Shown: positions 1-7,035 of the stretch, one piece after another
Layout: every line of letters begins with the position of its first letter
How positions within the stretch are numbered: the first letter of the stretch is position 1
NCBI GenBank assembly: GCA_037625715.1
Contig: JASJHQ010000052.1
Span: forward strand, 1-23,306
Length of the DNA stretch: 23,306 nt
From: JABAYQ01 sp018608925
GTDB lineage: Bacteria; Bacteroidota; Bacteroidia; Flavobacteriales; UBA7312
Direction of reading: 5' to 3'
Translations under genes and position numbers: made by a program
Notes under the pieces: generated by a model
The model's input: only the letters and a program-made list of their open reading frames with translations
Database searches by the model: none
Told to the model about the DNA's origin: nothing

Positions 1-430
1 TGGTGGAGCAAGAATTACTTCTGTGCCATCAACTAATGGAAATGCTACTTCGGATAGGGTAGTTACTGTTGATGGAAGTGGTAACTTAAGATCGCTTCCT
101 GCTAGTTCGTTTGGAAGTAGTGGCCCCTCTATTTCTCATGCAGGAAGGATAAATTCCGCTGGAACTATTCTTGGTGGTAGTGGTTTTACTGTAACCAAGA
201 TAGGTACTGGAGATTATCGAATTAATTTTACTACAGCGATGGCAAATGCCAATTATATCATTCAGCTAACGGTAGCTAGTCAGGCGGGGAGTAGAAACGA
301 TGCACCGATTATTACTTATGGAAGCCAGAGTACTACTAGCTTTAGAGTATATATCGGAGATTCCGATAATGGCGAGTCTGATTTATTCCGCTTTGATTCA
401 GAGTTTATGTTCACGGTAATTACTCAATAG
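1..430 (+). CDS. C-terminal part of a tail-fibre-like surface protein (5' end outside window)
   Basis: The reading frame is open from the left edge (first full codon at 2) to a TAG at 428-430, so only the last ~143 residues are visible. The first in-window start-like codon, a GTG at 23, is probably internal. The visible part begins with a Gly/Ser/Thr-rich stretch containing VVTVDGSGNLRSLPASSFG, a linker style common in repeat-rich surface or tail-fibre-like proteins of Bacteroidota. It ends in a compact domain containing FTTAMANANYIIQL and FRVYIGDSDNG, which resembles C-terminal knob domains of phage tail fibres; this is recalled resemblance, not a search result. No S74 domain is visible, unlike the paralogue pair at the right end of the window. 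The role is unknown; adhesion or surface display is an inference. The gene ends at a strong bidirectional terminator. Confidence 0.7.
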   Translation, partial: GGARITSVPSTNGNATSDRVVTVDGSGNLRSLPASSFGSSGPSISHAGRINSAGTILGGSGFTVTKIGTGDYRINFTTAMANANYIIQLTVASQAGSRNDAPIITYGSQSTTSFRVYIGDSDNGESDLFRFDSEFMFTVITQ

Positions 431-445
431 TTTATATAAATATTT

Positions 446-487
446 AACATTAAAAAAGCCCCTTATTTAAGGGGCTTTTTTAATGTT
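446..487. terminator. Bidirectional intrinsic terminator between convergent genes
   Basis: A perfect 19-bp inverted repeat with loop ATTT has a GCCCC/GGGGC core flanked by an A6 run on the left and a T6 run on the right. It therefore gives a GC-rich stem followed by U's on either strand. It lies between the end of the tail-fibre-like gene and the end of the DUF3078 gene and probably serves both. Confidence 0.9.
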
Positions 488-503
488 GGATAAAATGGTT
501 TTT

Positions 504-1421
504 CTAAAAGGTATAAGCTAATCCTATTCCGAATACTTCTTTAAACTGAGTAGCTGCTTCGCTAACGTCTGTTATTCCGTCTCCGTTATTGTCTTTATCA
601 ATCAGAATGTCGTGATCATATATTAATTGGGTAGATAAAGAAGCAGATATAAACTTGTTTACTTTAAAAGCTAGTAACAACTCCCAGTTAACGTCCACAT
701 ACAAAGGGCTTTCTAGGTAGTTAGCAAAAAGTTCTACTTTAGAGTTTACATTTATGTTCTTTACTATTTCTTTCTTGTAATAGGCTCTTATATAGCCTCC
801 AAATTCTGTTCGGGTATTTTCACCTTCAATTTCGATGTTTCCTAGATCGTCTAGTTTTGCTGGCTGTACTCCAAAAGCACCGCTGTTGCTAAGGTCTTGA
901 TTTCCTACCACCGTAATCTTAATAGTTGCAGGAGAGATATAGCAGCTAAAACCGCTTTCTGTTTGGTAATCGAAACCGATAGACTCTAGAATATAAGCAG
1001 GAGCAAACAGTCCTGATATTTTAATACTATCGTTGGGGTAGTTATATCCGTCGCTAAATTGTGTTTTGAAGTTGAATAAAGCAGCGTAACTCCATTTTTT
1101 GCTGGCTACATATCCGTACTTAGAGGTGAAGTCAATTTTGTCATCTGTCTTTATCCAAGACTCGCTTTCTCCTTGTAGATTGATTCCGTAACCAATTTCA
1201 AGAAAATTTTCCCACAGGCTTTTTTCTCTTTTTCTATTAGCATGTAGGCTAATTAAGGAGTTTGCGTTAATTGAGTTTTGACCCCCAGCGGACCAGTTGG
1301 TTAGGTTTAGTTGAGAGAAGTTGATGCGGCTAGTACCGCCAGACTCCCATTCGTTTGGGGTTTCTTGAGACCATAACAATTGGCTACAGCACAAGCTAAT
1401 AAGTAGTAATTTTTTTTTCAT
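504..1421 (-). CDS. DUF3078 family outer-membrane beta-barrel protein
   Basis: This 305-residue protein has an N-terminal signal peptide (MKKKLLLISLCCSQLLWSQ, predicted cut after about residue 19). The segment WESGGTSRINFSQLNLTNWSAGGQNS is followed by alternating aromatic/polar strands and a terminal aromatic residue (LAYTF). This layout is the hallmark of the DUF3078 family, Bacteroidota outer-membrane proteins of unknown function. The pattern NLTNWSAGGQNS near the mature N-terminus is the family's most recognisable stretch. Near residue 275 an Asp/Asn-rich turn (DKDNNGDG) resembles a calcium-binding loop. A TAGCTTTG box lies 22 nt upstream of the start. The gene ends at the shared terminator at 446-487. 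Outer-membrane location is inferred from the signal peptide and strand pattern; no substrate can be assigned. Confidence 0.8.
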   Translation of the reverse strand: MKKKLLLISLCCSQLLWSQETPNEWESGGTSRINFSQLNLTNWSAGGQNSINANSLISLHANRKREKSLWENFLEIGYGINLQGESESWIKTDDKIDFTSKYGYVASKKWSYAALFNFKTQFSDGYNYPNDSIKISGLFAPAYILESIGFDYQTESGFSCYISPATIKITVVGNQDLSNSGAFGVQPAKLDDLGNIEIEGENTRTEFGGYIRAYYKKEIVKNINVNSKVELFANYLESPLYVDVNWELLLAFKVNKFISASLSTQLIYDHDILIDKDNNGDGITDVSEAATQFKEVFGIGLAYTF

Positions 1422-1443
1422 AGTATTTAAGTTTATTTAAACT

Positions 1444-1451
1444 CAAAGCTA
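1444..1451 (-). promoter_or_regulatory. Candidate -7 box (TAGCTTTG) of the DUF3078 gene
   Basis: On the minus strand this matches the Bacteroidota -7 consensus TAnnTTTG and sits 22 nt before the ATG at 1421. No clear TTG -33 element is seen at the usual distance, so this is a partial promoter match. Confidence 0.45.
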
Positions 1452-1464
1452 TGAAAAAAGACGA

Positions 1465-1857
1465 CTAATCTAAAAAATCGTGTTTAGTTTTTTGACAATA
1501 GATGAAAGAAAGAACCGTGATGCACAATAGTATGAATAATATAAATGCAGGAGGACGGAAAGGAGTAGCAAAAAAGAATGCTAACAAGGTGATTAAAATA
1601 ATAGAAGATCCTATAGTAACTCCTAATAGTATCACTCTTGCTCCTTTGTTATTTAAGAAAGAACCAAATAAAGTTATGTTAGTAAGAGCAAAAGATAACG
1701 CTATTAATATGAAATACATATGAGTAACTATAGTAGTAGGCTCAGCATCGTATTTTTTTGATATTTCATCGATGTAAAAATCGCTGAAAATCAATGTAGA
1801 AAAACAAATTAATGATTGCAAGATTACAATTATTCTAAGTATGATTTTAGGGTTCAT
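1465..1857 (-). CDS. Small four-helix membrane protein, unknown function
   Basis: This 130-residue protein is mostly hydrophobic. I see four likely transmembrane helices, at about residues 5-25, 46-66, 73-95 and 102-120, with a short charged loop after the first helix (DEISKKYDAEP) and a charged C-terminus (CQKTKHDFLD). I do not recognise the family and assign no function. It lies 43 nt upstream of the DUF3078 gene on the same strand, so the two could be co-transcribed, although the DUF3078 gene has its own -7-like box. It is divergent from the peroxiredoxin-like gene, and the 97-nt gap between them holds two palindromes. Hydrophobicity over the whole length and the lack of a competing frame support a real gene. 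Confidence 0.65.
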   Translation of the reverse strand: MNPKIILRIIVILQSLICFSTLIFSDFYIDEISKKYDAEPTTIVTHMYFILIALSFALTNITLFGSFLNNKGARVILLGVTIGSSIILITLLAFFFATPFRPPAFILFILLCITVLSFIYCQKTKHDFLD

Positions 1858-1882
1858 ATAATGATTTGTATATCAGAAGTAC

Positions 1883-1896
1883 AATATACGTATATT
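1883..1896. promoter_or_regulatory. 14-bp perfect palindrome AATATACGTATATT in divergent intergenic region
   Basis: A perfect self-complementary 14-mer centred on CG, 26 nt upstream of the start codon of the small membrane protein gene. It is a possible regulator site, but AT-rich palindromes can arise by chance. Confidence 0.3.
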
Positions 1897-1908
1897 AGTC
1901 TGTTTTTT

Positions 1909-1922
1909 TGATAATATTATCA
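1909..1922. promoter_or_regulatory. 14-bp perfect palindrome TGATAATATTATCA upstream of the peroxiredoxin-like gene
   Basis: A perfect palindrome made of two 7-mers, TGATAAT and ATTATCA. These equal the half-sites of a Fur-family box, but without the single central base of the usual 7-1-7 arrangement. It lies 32 nt upstream of the start codon of a secreted peroxiredoxin-like protein. Control by a Fur/PerR-like regulator is conceivable but unproven. Confidence 0.35.
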
Positions 1923-1954
1923 TAAATTGTACATCACATTTAAAATAAAAAAAA

Positions 1955-2563
1955 ATGAAAAAAATTCATCTAATTATTAGTTTATGCTTGTTGGTTTCTT
2001 TTGCATTTGCTCAGAACTATCCGACTTTAGAAATCGGCCAAAAATGTCCTTCAATTGAGCTTAGCTTAACCAGTGTTGAAGAGGCTAAGTATCAGCTTAA
2101 AGATCATTTTTCTCAAAAAGGCTTGTTAGTTATTTTTACCTGCAATACTTGTCCTTTTGTTGTTAAGTGGGAAGACAGATACAAAATGGTAGAAAAGTGG
2201 TGTAAAACTAACGATGTTGACATGGTTTATGTTAATTCTAACGCCAAGAAAAGAGATAATGAAGATTCTTTTGAGGCTATGCAAAAACATTCCCAAAAAA
2301 TGGACTATAAATTTCCTTACGTAATAGATAAGGCAAGTCGGTTAGCTAATTCGTTTGGAGCTAAAACAACACCACATATATTCTTGTTTAATTCCGAAAA
2401 AGTGTTGGTTTATAAAGGAGCTATTGATGATAATTATGATTCTGCTGACAAAGTAGAAAATTTTTATTTGAAAGACGCAATTTCTTCTTTATCACAAGGA
2501 AAAGAAATTGAAGTTTCTAAGACTAAAGCTGTTGGCTGTAGTATTAAAAGATTTGTTAATTAA
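1955..2563 (+). CDS. Secreted thioredoxin-fold / peroxiredoxin-like protein
   Basis: This 202-residue protein has a clear signal peptide (MKKIHLIISLCLLVSFAFAQ), so it is exported, probably to the periplasm. The fold follows the AhpC/TSA-thioredoxin superfamily. The hydrophobic strand GLLVIFTCNTCPFV carries a CxxC pair (Cys63, Cys66), TTPHIFLF provides the cis-Pro region, and YKGAIDDNY follows. The tail has a conserved-looking VGCSIK with Cys195. The CNTCPFV plus C-terminal GCSIK signature is that of the peroxiredoxin-like (PRX_like1) group, whose physiological substrate is poorly defined. A thiol redox or peroxide-reducing role is inferred. It starts after an A9 run; this phylum rarely uses strong Shine-Dalgarno sequences. 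It is single-gene, closed by the terminator at 2591-2620. Confidence 0.8.
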   Translation: MKKIHLIISLCLLVSFAFAQNYPTLEIGQKCPSIELSLTSVEEAKYQLKDHFSQKGLLVIFTCNTCPFVVKWEDRYKMVEKWCKTNDVDMVYVNSNAKKRDNEDSFEAMQKHSQKMDYKFPYVIDKASRLANSFGAKTTPHIFLFNSEKVLVYKGAIDDNYDSADKVENFYLKDAISSLSQGKEIEVSKTKAVGCSIKRFVN

Positions 2564-2590
2564 TTTAAGAAAATCGAATCTCTATATTTT

Positions 2591-2620
2591 AAAAAAGCGA
2601 ATCATTGATTCGCTTTTTTT
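2591..2620. terminator. Intrinsic terminator shared by two convergent genes
   Basis: The stem AAAAAAGCGAATCA pairs with TGATTCGCTTTTTT, leaving a minimal loop, and is followed by further T's. On the plus strand it ends the peroxiredoxin-like gene. The A-run gives U's on the minus strand, so it can also end the flavin reductase gene, whose TAA stop (2620-2622) abuts the hairpin. Confidence 0.85.
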
Positions 2621-3102
2621 TATAGAATAATTTTTTGGTCTACTAGGTCTTGAAAGCTTAAACAGGCTTTTTCACTAAATGTTTTATAGCCTACAACATC
2701 GAAAATAAATAAGGCATGATCTCCGAGATCTTCGACAACCTTATTTTTTTTCAAAACAACAAGTCCGTTAATGTCTTTTAGTATTTGATGGTTTTTGTAG
2801 CTGCTTAACAAATCCTTTTTTCTAAGGTATTCTTCTTTGTTTGTTTTGAACCCTGAAGACTTACCTAGTTTTCTTACAACTTTACTGTTCTCTAAGCTTA
2901 GCAATTGTAAGACTACAGGTTCCGAGCTTTCTTTCAGATTCTGATAGCTTAAAGTATTGTAGTCAATCGCAATACTATACATCTTAGGCTGCATGCTTAT
3001 GGCACTTACATAAGTGCAGATATTCATATTTAGCTTGTTGTCGCTATCGTAAGATACTAAGCTATAAACCGTTGGAGAAATTATATTCCAGGGTCGTTTC
3101 AT
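2620..3102 (-). CDS. Flavin reductase-like (FMN-binding split-barrel) protein
   Basis: This 160-residue protein begins MKRPWNIISPTVYSLVSYD. A typical flavin-reductase-like segment follows (NICTYVSAISMQPKMYSIAID), which in the family lines the FMN site, and the rest fits a small split barrel. The family uses NAD(P)H to reduce free FMN or FAD or binds flavin as a prosthetic group; the electron acceptor cannot be told here. It starts only 2 nt after the stop of the SRPBCC gene, so the two are surely one transcript and probably translationally coupled. In flavobacteria I recall this gene pair near photolyase or light-responsive genes; that link is from memory and no photolyase is present in this window. 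Confidence 0.75.
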   Translation of the reverse strand: MKRPWNIISPTVYSLVSYDSDNKLNMNICTYVSAISMQPKMYSIAIDYNTLSYQNLKESSEPVVLQLLSLENSKVVRKLGKSSGFKTNKEEYLRKKDLLSSYKNHQILKDINGLVVLKKNKVVEDLGDHALFIFDVVGYKTFSEKACLSFQDLVDQKIIL

Positions 3103-3104
3103 TT

Positions 3105-3566
3105 TTATTGATTGAATTTTTTATCCATTACTTTAAAACGGTAGTCGAATATTGAATCGAGTTGTTTTTTTATAAATAAGAAGTTTGCAATATCTCCTAA
3201 GATACCAAATGGTGGTTTGTATGTGATGATATCAGTCATTAAAACACCACCATCTTTTTCTTCGAAAAAATGTTGGTGATGCCATAAAGCATAAGGGCCA
3301 ACTCTTTGTTCGTCAATAAAGAAATGCTTGTCTTTTACTTGTGTTATTTCGGTAACCCAATTCATTTTGATGCCTAACAACGGACTTACCACATAAGTAA
3401 TAATCATTCCGGGATACATCTTTTCGGCTAATCCTTCAGAGGTAATATGAAATAGCATGTGATCAGGAGTAATCTCCTTTAGGTTGGCAGGAGAGGAGGC
3501 AAAATCCCAAATCGTATGTATATCCGTTTTTAAAAACTGTTCTTTCTTTAATTGAAAATGCGACAT
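3105..3566 (-). CDS. SRPBCC (START/Bet v 1-like) family protein
   Basis: This 153-residue soluble protein has the SRPBCC layout. It opens with HFQLKKEQFLKTDIHTIWDF, where the first helix packs on the sheet. SPANLKEITPDHM follows, then strands FFIDEQRVGPYALWHHQHFF and GGVLMTDIITYKPPFG, and a long C-terminal helix ending FDYRFKVMDKKF. This resembles the ligand-binding, cyclase-like SRPBCC subgroup often annotated as cell-division inhibitor-like or polyketide-cyclase-like. The fold forms a deep hydrophobic pocket; the ligand is unknown. It is the first gene of a two-gene unit with the flavin reductase. The upstream gap holds a cluster of TTTGTA/TACAAA half-sites, suggesting tight regulation. Confidence 0.8.
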   Translation of the reverse strand: MSHFQLKKEQFLKTDIHTIWDFASSPANLKEITPDHMLFHITSEGLAEKMYPGMIITYVVSPLLGIKMNWVTEITQVKDKHFFIDEQRVGPYALWHHQHFFEEKDGGVLMTDIITYKPPFGILGDIANFLFIKKQLDSIFDYRFKVMDKKFNQ

Positions 3567-3571
3567 ATATC

Positions 3572-3614
3572 TTTGTATAACTTATTGTTTGTAAATGTTA
3601 TACAAAAGTACAAA
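3572..3614 (-). promoter_or_regulatory. Putative operator: clustered TTTGTA/TACAAA half-sites upstream of SRPBCC-flavin reductase
   Basis: TTTGTATAAC (3572-3581) and GTTATACAAA (3597-3606) form a perfect 10-bp inverted repeat with a 15-nt spacer, starting 5 nt before the start codon. Two more copies of the core lie within it or beside it: TTTGTA at 3588-3593 and TACAAA at 3609-3614. The segment 3588-3606 is therefore also a 19-bp imperfect dyad. Four half-sites in 43 bp suggest a multimeric regulator. A MerR/CarH (LitR)-type light regulator is one candidate, because CarH operators contain TACA cores; this is inference. Confidence 0.5.
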
Positions 3615-3649
3615 TTTATGTCAATGGTGTTTTCTTTTAAGCGACTAAT

Positions 3650-4699
3650 TTATTTAATAATTAGCTTGTTAAATGATTGCCCTTTTTCTGAAACAATTTC
3701 TAAATAATACATTCCTAGTGGCAGAAGGTCTTTATCTAATTTAAAACTATTGTTATTTATAATTTGGCTTTTAACTTTTCTTCCATTAAGGTCGAAAAGG
3801 TTATAGCTTATAACTATGTTATTGCTATAAATTTGAGTGTAATTACTAAAAGGATTTGGCGCAATTGTTATGTTTGAAGAATATTCTTGAACAGATGCTG
3901 GCGCTCCTTCACATATAATTTGGCATTCTTCAAGATTGTCATATGATCCTTCTTGTCCGAATTGACCTACGTCAACACACATGTCAGCAACACATTCGTA
4001 GGAAGGAGATTCGTTATTTGACTGACACGATTTCTCACATTCTCCTAAACTATCGTAAGATCCTTCCTGTCCGAATTGACCTATGTCAATACACATGCCT
4101 GCGATGCATTCAAAAGAAGGTTCTCCTGCAACAGCTTGACAATCTTCTATGCATTGTTCCTCCGATGAGTAAGATCCTTCTTGTCCGAATTTGGATATAT
4201 CTACACAAGTACCAAAGAGGCATTCGTATGGTAATTGTTCTCCGCAACTTTCTTGGCATTCTTCAATAGTAGAATAGGATCCTTCTTGTCCGAACTGGCC
4301 TATGTCTACGCAAGCATCTAGCACACATTCGAAAGCTAATTCTGTACTATTGCCACATTCTAATTGGCAATCTTCTATAGAGGAGTAGGTTCCTTCTTGT
4401 CCGAATAAAGACACATCTACACATGCTCCTGCTATACATCCTATGTTAAAACAATCGTCTACTGTCATAGTATCCGACCAGTTATCATCCTGCTCACATA
4501 TTATATACTCGCAATCATTTATAAATAATTCAGAACCAACATCGTATGTTAATCCTGTGGAGTCTGTACATCCTAGCATACCTTCAGAAGTTTGGCCCGA
4601 AATAAGAGTCCATTCTTCGTTTTCAAACAAAAATGTTGCTTGAGTATGTGGAGCCAAAAAAGTTAGGGCAATAGATAGTGTAAGGATGAACTGTCTCAT
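3650..4699 (-). CDS. T9SS-secreted protein with five Cys-rich repeat modules
   Basis: I chose the ATG at 4699, not one 57 nt upstream, because it gives a proper signal peptide (MRQFILTLSIALTFLAPHTQA). The protein has 349 residues. After an N-terminal region with its own cysteines (44, 63, 68, 83) come five modules, at 88-115, 125-152, 160-187, 198-225 and 236-263. All have the exact spacing C-x4-C-x17-C-x3-C and the conserved centre FGQEG[ST]Y. Linkers of 7-10 residues, often ending Phe/Tyr-Glu, separate them. Residues 276-349 match a type A T9SS sorting domain: ITIAPNPFS, then YNLFDLNGRKV, ending LGMYYLEIVSEKGQSFNKLIIK. The protein should cross the outer membrane by type IX secretion. The four cysteines per module may form disulfides, giving a rigid extracellular rod. 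Function is unknown. Confidence 0.8.
   Translation of the reverse strand: MRQFILTLSIALTFLAPHTQATFLFENEEWTLISGQTSEGMLGCTDSTGLTYDVGSELFINDCEYIICEQDDNWSDTMTVDDCFNIGCIAGACVDVSLFGQEGTYSSIEDCQLECGNSTELAFECVLDACVDIGQFGQEGSYSTIEECQESCGEQLPYECLFGTCVDISKFGQEGSYSSEEQCIEDCQAVAGEPSFECIAGMCIDIGQFGQEGSYDSLGECEKSCQSNNESPSYECVADMCVDVGQFGQEGSYDNLEECQIICEGAPASVQEYSSNITIAPNPFSNYTQIYSNNIVISYNLFDLNGRKVKSQIINNNSFKLDKDLLPLGMYYLEIVSEKGQSFNKLIIK
3911..4438 (-). repeat. Five in-frame coding repeats (28-residue cysteine modules)
   Basis: This region encodes the five C-x4-C-x17-C-x3-C modules with unit lengths of about 105-114 bp including linkers. DNA copies have diverged but share a conserved block encoding FGQEG[ST]Y, so they are tandem duplications under protein-level selection rather than a CRISPR or satellite array. 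Confidence 0.85.
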
Positions 4700-4764
4700 T
4701 TTTATAAAGTTTAAGTAATCTAATTTAGATAAAATAAATGACCTAGAAGCTATCATCTAGTGCT

Positions 4765-5793
4765 TTAGATAGCAATTCTAGATTTTGGTGTGACTCCCTG
4801 ATGACAAAATTCTTTTTTTAAGTATTTGAAATGCCCGGTTATAGCAATCATTCCAGCATTGTCGGTGCAGTAAGAGAAAGGGGGTATGTAGGTTTTTAAA
4901 CTATGAGTATTTTCTAATTCTTTAAGAGAATTTCTTAAGCTAGAATTTGCTGATACCCCTCCAGCAATTGCGATTTGTGATATTCCTGTTTGCTCGCTTG
5001 CTTTAACTATTTTTTCTATTAAAATAGTCACTATAGAGTGTTGAATAGAAGCGCATAAGTCGTTAAGGTTTTCTTCTATGAATTTGGGGTTCAGTTTTTG
5101 CTGTTTTTGAATAGTGTATAGTATGCTTGTTTTTAAACCACTAAAGCTAAAATCTAGTTCTTTTACCTTAGGTTTTCCGAAGGTGAAAGCAGTTTTATTT
5201 CCTTCTTTTGCGTATTTGTCTATTAATGGTCCTCCAGGATAAGGCAGTCCTAATATTTTAGCTGATTTGTCAAAGGCTTCGCCAGCAGCGTCGTCTATTG
5301 TTTCGCCTAATAGTTCAAAACTCAGATAATCGTTTACTTTTACTATTTGAGTATGGCCGCCAGAAACGGTTAGGCATAAAAAAGGAAAGTCAGGGGAGTG
5401 GTTTTCATTTGTTTTCTCTTTAATGAAATGAGCAAGAATATGTCCTTGCATATGATTCACTTCAATGATAGGAATGTTTTGTGCTAATGCAAATGATTTT
5501 GCGAAAGAAACCCCAACTAAAAGAGATCCTAGAAGTCCTGGTCCTCTTGTAAATGCTACAGCATCAATATCTTCTTTTTTTATTCCAGCATCTTTAATGG
5601 CTTTGTCAACAACAGGGATAATATTTTGTTGATGGGCTCTAGATGCTAGTTCTGGAACAACTCCTCCATATTTTTGATGTACATCTTGGTTTGCTATAAT
5701 ATTGGAAAGAATGTAACCATCTTGTATAATAGACGCACTTGTGTCGTCACAAGAAGATTCGATTCCTAATATGGTAATAGACTTATTTTCCAT
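4765..5793 (-). CDS. tsaD: tRNA N6-adenosine threonylcarbamoyltransferase TsaD
   Basis: This 342-residue cytosolic enzyme (Kae1/YgjD family) transfers the threonylcarbamoyl group to A37 of ANN-decoding tRNAs, working with TsaB and TsaE. Motifs are in order: the ASKHA phosphate-1 loop ILGIESSCDDTS near the start, GGVVPELASRAH, the metal-binding HMQGH (His114, His118), the SGGHT nucleotide loop (144-148), DDAAGEAFDK (168-177), FSFSGLKTS, and the C-terminal CTDNAGMIA. Length is normal. Its ATG lies inside the 3' end of ribBA (11-nt overlap), so it is translated from the ribBA message. No TsaB or TsaE gene is in the window. Its own end is close to the cysteine-repeat gene with no clear terminator between them, so some read-through is possible. 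Confidence 0.97.
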   Translation of the reverse strand: MENKSITILGIESSCDDTSASIIQDGYILSNIIANQDVHQKYGGVVPELASRAHQQNIIPVVDKAIKDAGIKKEDIDAVAFTRGPGLLGSLLVGVSFAKSFALAQNIPIIEVNHMQGHILAHFIKEKTNENHSPDFPFLCLTVSGGHTQIVKVNDYLSFELLGETIDDAAGEAFDKSAKILGLPYPGGPLIDKYAKEGNKTAFTFGKPKVKELDFSFSGLKTSILYTIQKQQKLNPKFIEENLNDLCASIQHSIVTILIEKIVKASEQTGISQIAIAGGVSANSSLRNSLKELENTHSLKTYIPPFSYCTDNAGMIAITGHFKYLKKEFCHQGVTPKSRIAI

Positions 5794-6994
5794 CTAACTT
5801 GAACAGTGTATGGCCCATTTTATCTCTTTTAGTTTTAAGATAAAAATCGTTGTGTTGATTAGATTCGATTTCGATAGATATATTTTCGACTACTTCAATG
5901 CCATAGCCAATTAGTCCTGTTCTTTTTTGAGGATTATTACTCATCAACTTGATTTTCTTTAGTCCTAAGTGTCTTATAATTTGAGCACCTACGCCATAGT
6001 CTCTTGAGTCAGCTTTAAAGCCAAGTTCCTCATTTGCCTGAACGGTATCTCTACCTTGCTCTTGTAGTTTGTATGCTTTTAATTTGTTGAGTAGACCAAT
6101 TCCTCTTCCTTCCTGATTCATGTAAACAATAACTCCTTTTCCTTCTTTTTCAACCATTTTCATGGCTGCATCGAGTTGATGGCCACAATCGCATCTGCAT
6201 GACCCGAATATGTCTCCTGTAATACAAGAAGAGTGAACTCTAACCATAACTGATTCGTCTTCTGTCCATTCCCCTTTAACTAGAGCAAGGTGAAGTTGAT
6301 CGTTTGTTAACTGACGAAAAGCGTGTAATTCGAAATCGCCAATTAAGGTTGGCAGTTTTACATCTACTTCTTTTTTAATTAAAGATTCGTTTTGAAGTCG
6401 GTATTCAATCAAATCTTTAATGGTAACTATTTTAAGTTGGTGCTTTTTAGCTATTTCGATAAGCTCTGGCATTCTAGCCATTGTTCCGTTATCGTTCATG
6501 ATTTCAACAATAACGCCTGCAGGGTATAAACCTGCTAATCTTGCTAGGTCAATGGCAGCTTCTGTATGGCCAGCTCTTCTCAAGACCCCACCTTTTCTAG
6601 CTTTTAGCGGAAATATATGTCCGGGTTTACCGAGTATTTCGGGGTTTGTGTTAGGGTCAACTAAGGCTTTTATAGTTTTAGATCTGTCACTAGCAGAGAT
6701 GCCTGTAGTACATCCGTTTCCGATTAAGTCTACTGAAACTGTAAAAGGAGTTTCGTATTCTGCTGTGTTTTTACCCACCATTAGCTCAAGACCCAGCTCT
6801 TCGCATCGGTCTTCGATTATAGGTGCGCAAATAAGCCCTCTTCCGTGTATAGCCATGAAATTTATCATTTCTGGCGTAACCATATCGGCTGCAGCTAAAA
6901 AATCACCTTCATTCTCTCTGTCTTCGTCATCGACAACAATGATAATTTTTCCTAATTTAATATCTTCAATAGCTTCTTCTATAGTATTCAGCAT
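5783..6994 (-). CDS. ribBA: Bifunctional RibBA: DHBP synthase / GTP cyclohydrolase II
   Basis: This 403-residue fusion catalyses two entry steps of riboflavin synthesis: ribulose-5-phosphate to 3,4-dihydroxy-2-butanone-4-phosphate (N-terminal half, about 1-200) and GTP to a diaminopyrimidine (C-terminal half, about 205-403). The DHBP synthase half shows VVDDEDRENEGD (20-31), HGRGLICAP and RAGHTEAA (His143). The cyclohydrolase half shows the zinc motif C-x10-C-x-C (Cys257, Cys268, Cys270), with an additional Cys266 in the same stretch. It also has NQEGRGIGL and LMSNNPQKRTGL. Both active sites look intact. It overlaps tsaD by 11 nt and has a TATCTTTG box 16 nt upstream. I see no FMN riboswitch; the leader is far too short. 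Confidence 0.96.
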   Translation of the reverse strand: MLNTIEEAIEDIKLGKIIIVVDDEDRENEGDFLAAADMVTPEMINFMAIHGRGLICAPIIEDRCEELGLELMVGKNTAEYETPFTVSVDLIGNGCTTGISASDRSKTIKALVDPNTNPEILGKPGHIFPLKARKGGVLRRAGHTEAAIDLARLAGLYPAGVIVEIMNDNGTMARMPELIEIAKKHQLKIVTIKDLIEYRLQNESLIKKEVDVKLPTLIGDFELHAFRQLTNDQLHLALVKGEWTEDESVMVRVHSSCITGDIFGSCRCDCGHQLDAAMKMVEKEGKGVIVYMNQEGRGIGLLNKLKAYKLQEQGRDTVQANEELGFKADSRDYGVGAQIIRHLGLKKIKLMSNNPQKRTGLIGYGIEVVENISIEIESNQHNDFYLKTKRDKMGHTLFKLDGK

Positions 6995-7010
6995 CCTGCA
7001 AATTTTGGTG

Positions 7011-7018
7011 CAAAGATA
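7011..7018 (-). promoter_or_regulatory. Candidate -7 box (TATCTTTG) of ribBA-tsaD
   Basis: An exact TAnnTTTG match on the minus strand, 16 nt upstream of the ribBA ATG. No convincing -33 TTG is seen. Confidence 0.5.
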
Positions 7019-7035
7019 AGCTATTCCAGAAATTT

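Noticed and set aside
3911..4438. CRISPR-like or satellite repeat array
   Set aside because: Units are in frame, diverged at DNA level, and conserved as protein modules with fixed Cys spacing.
4700..4756. 19-residue extension of the cysteine-repeat protein
   Set aside because: The ATG at 4699 gives a normal signal peptide; the longer form would bury it.
4743..4781. Terminator between tsaD and the cysteine-repeat gene
   Set aside because: Short complementary stretches (GCTATC/GATAGC, CTAGAA/TTCTAG) exist, but there is no continuous GC-rich stem and no T run.
6420..7019. 199-residue plus-strand frame across ribBA
   Set aside because: It is antisense to a highly conserved, intact RibBA and shows no family features of its own.
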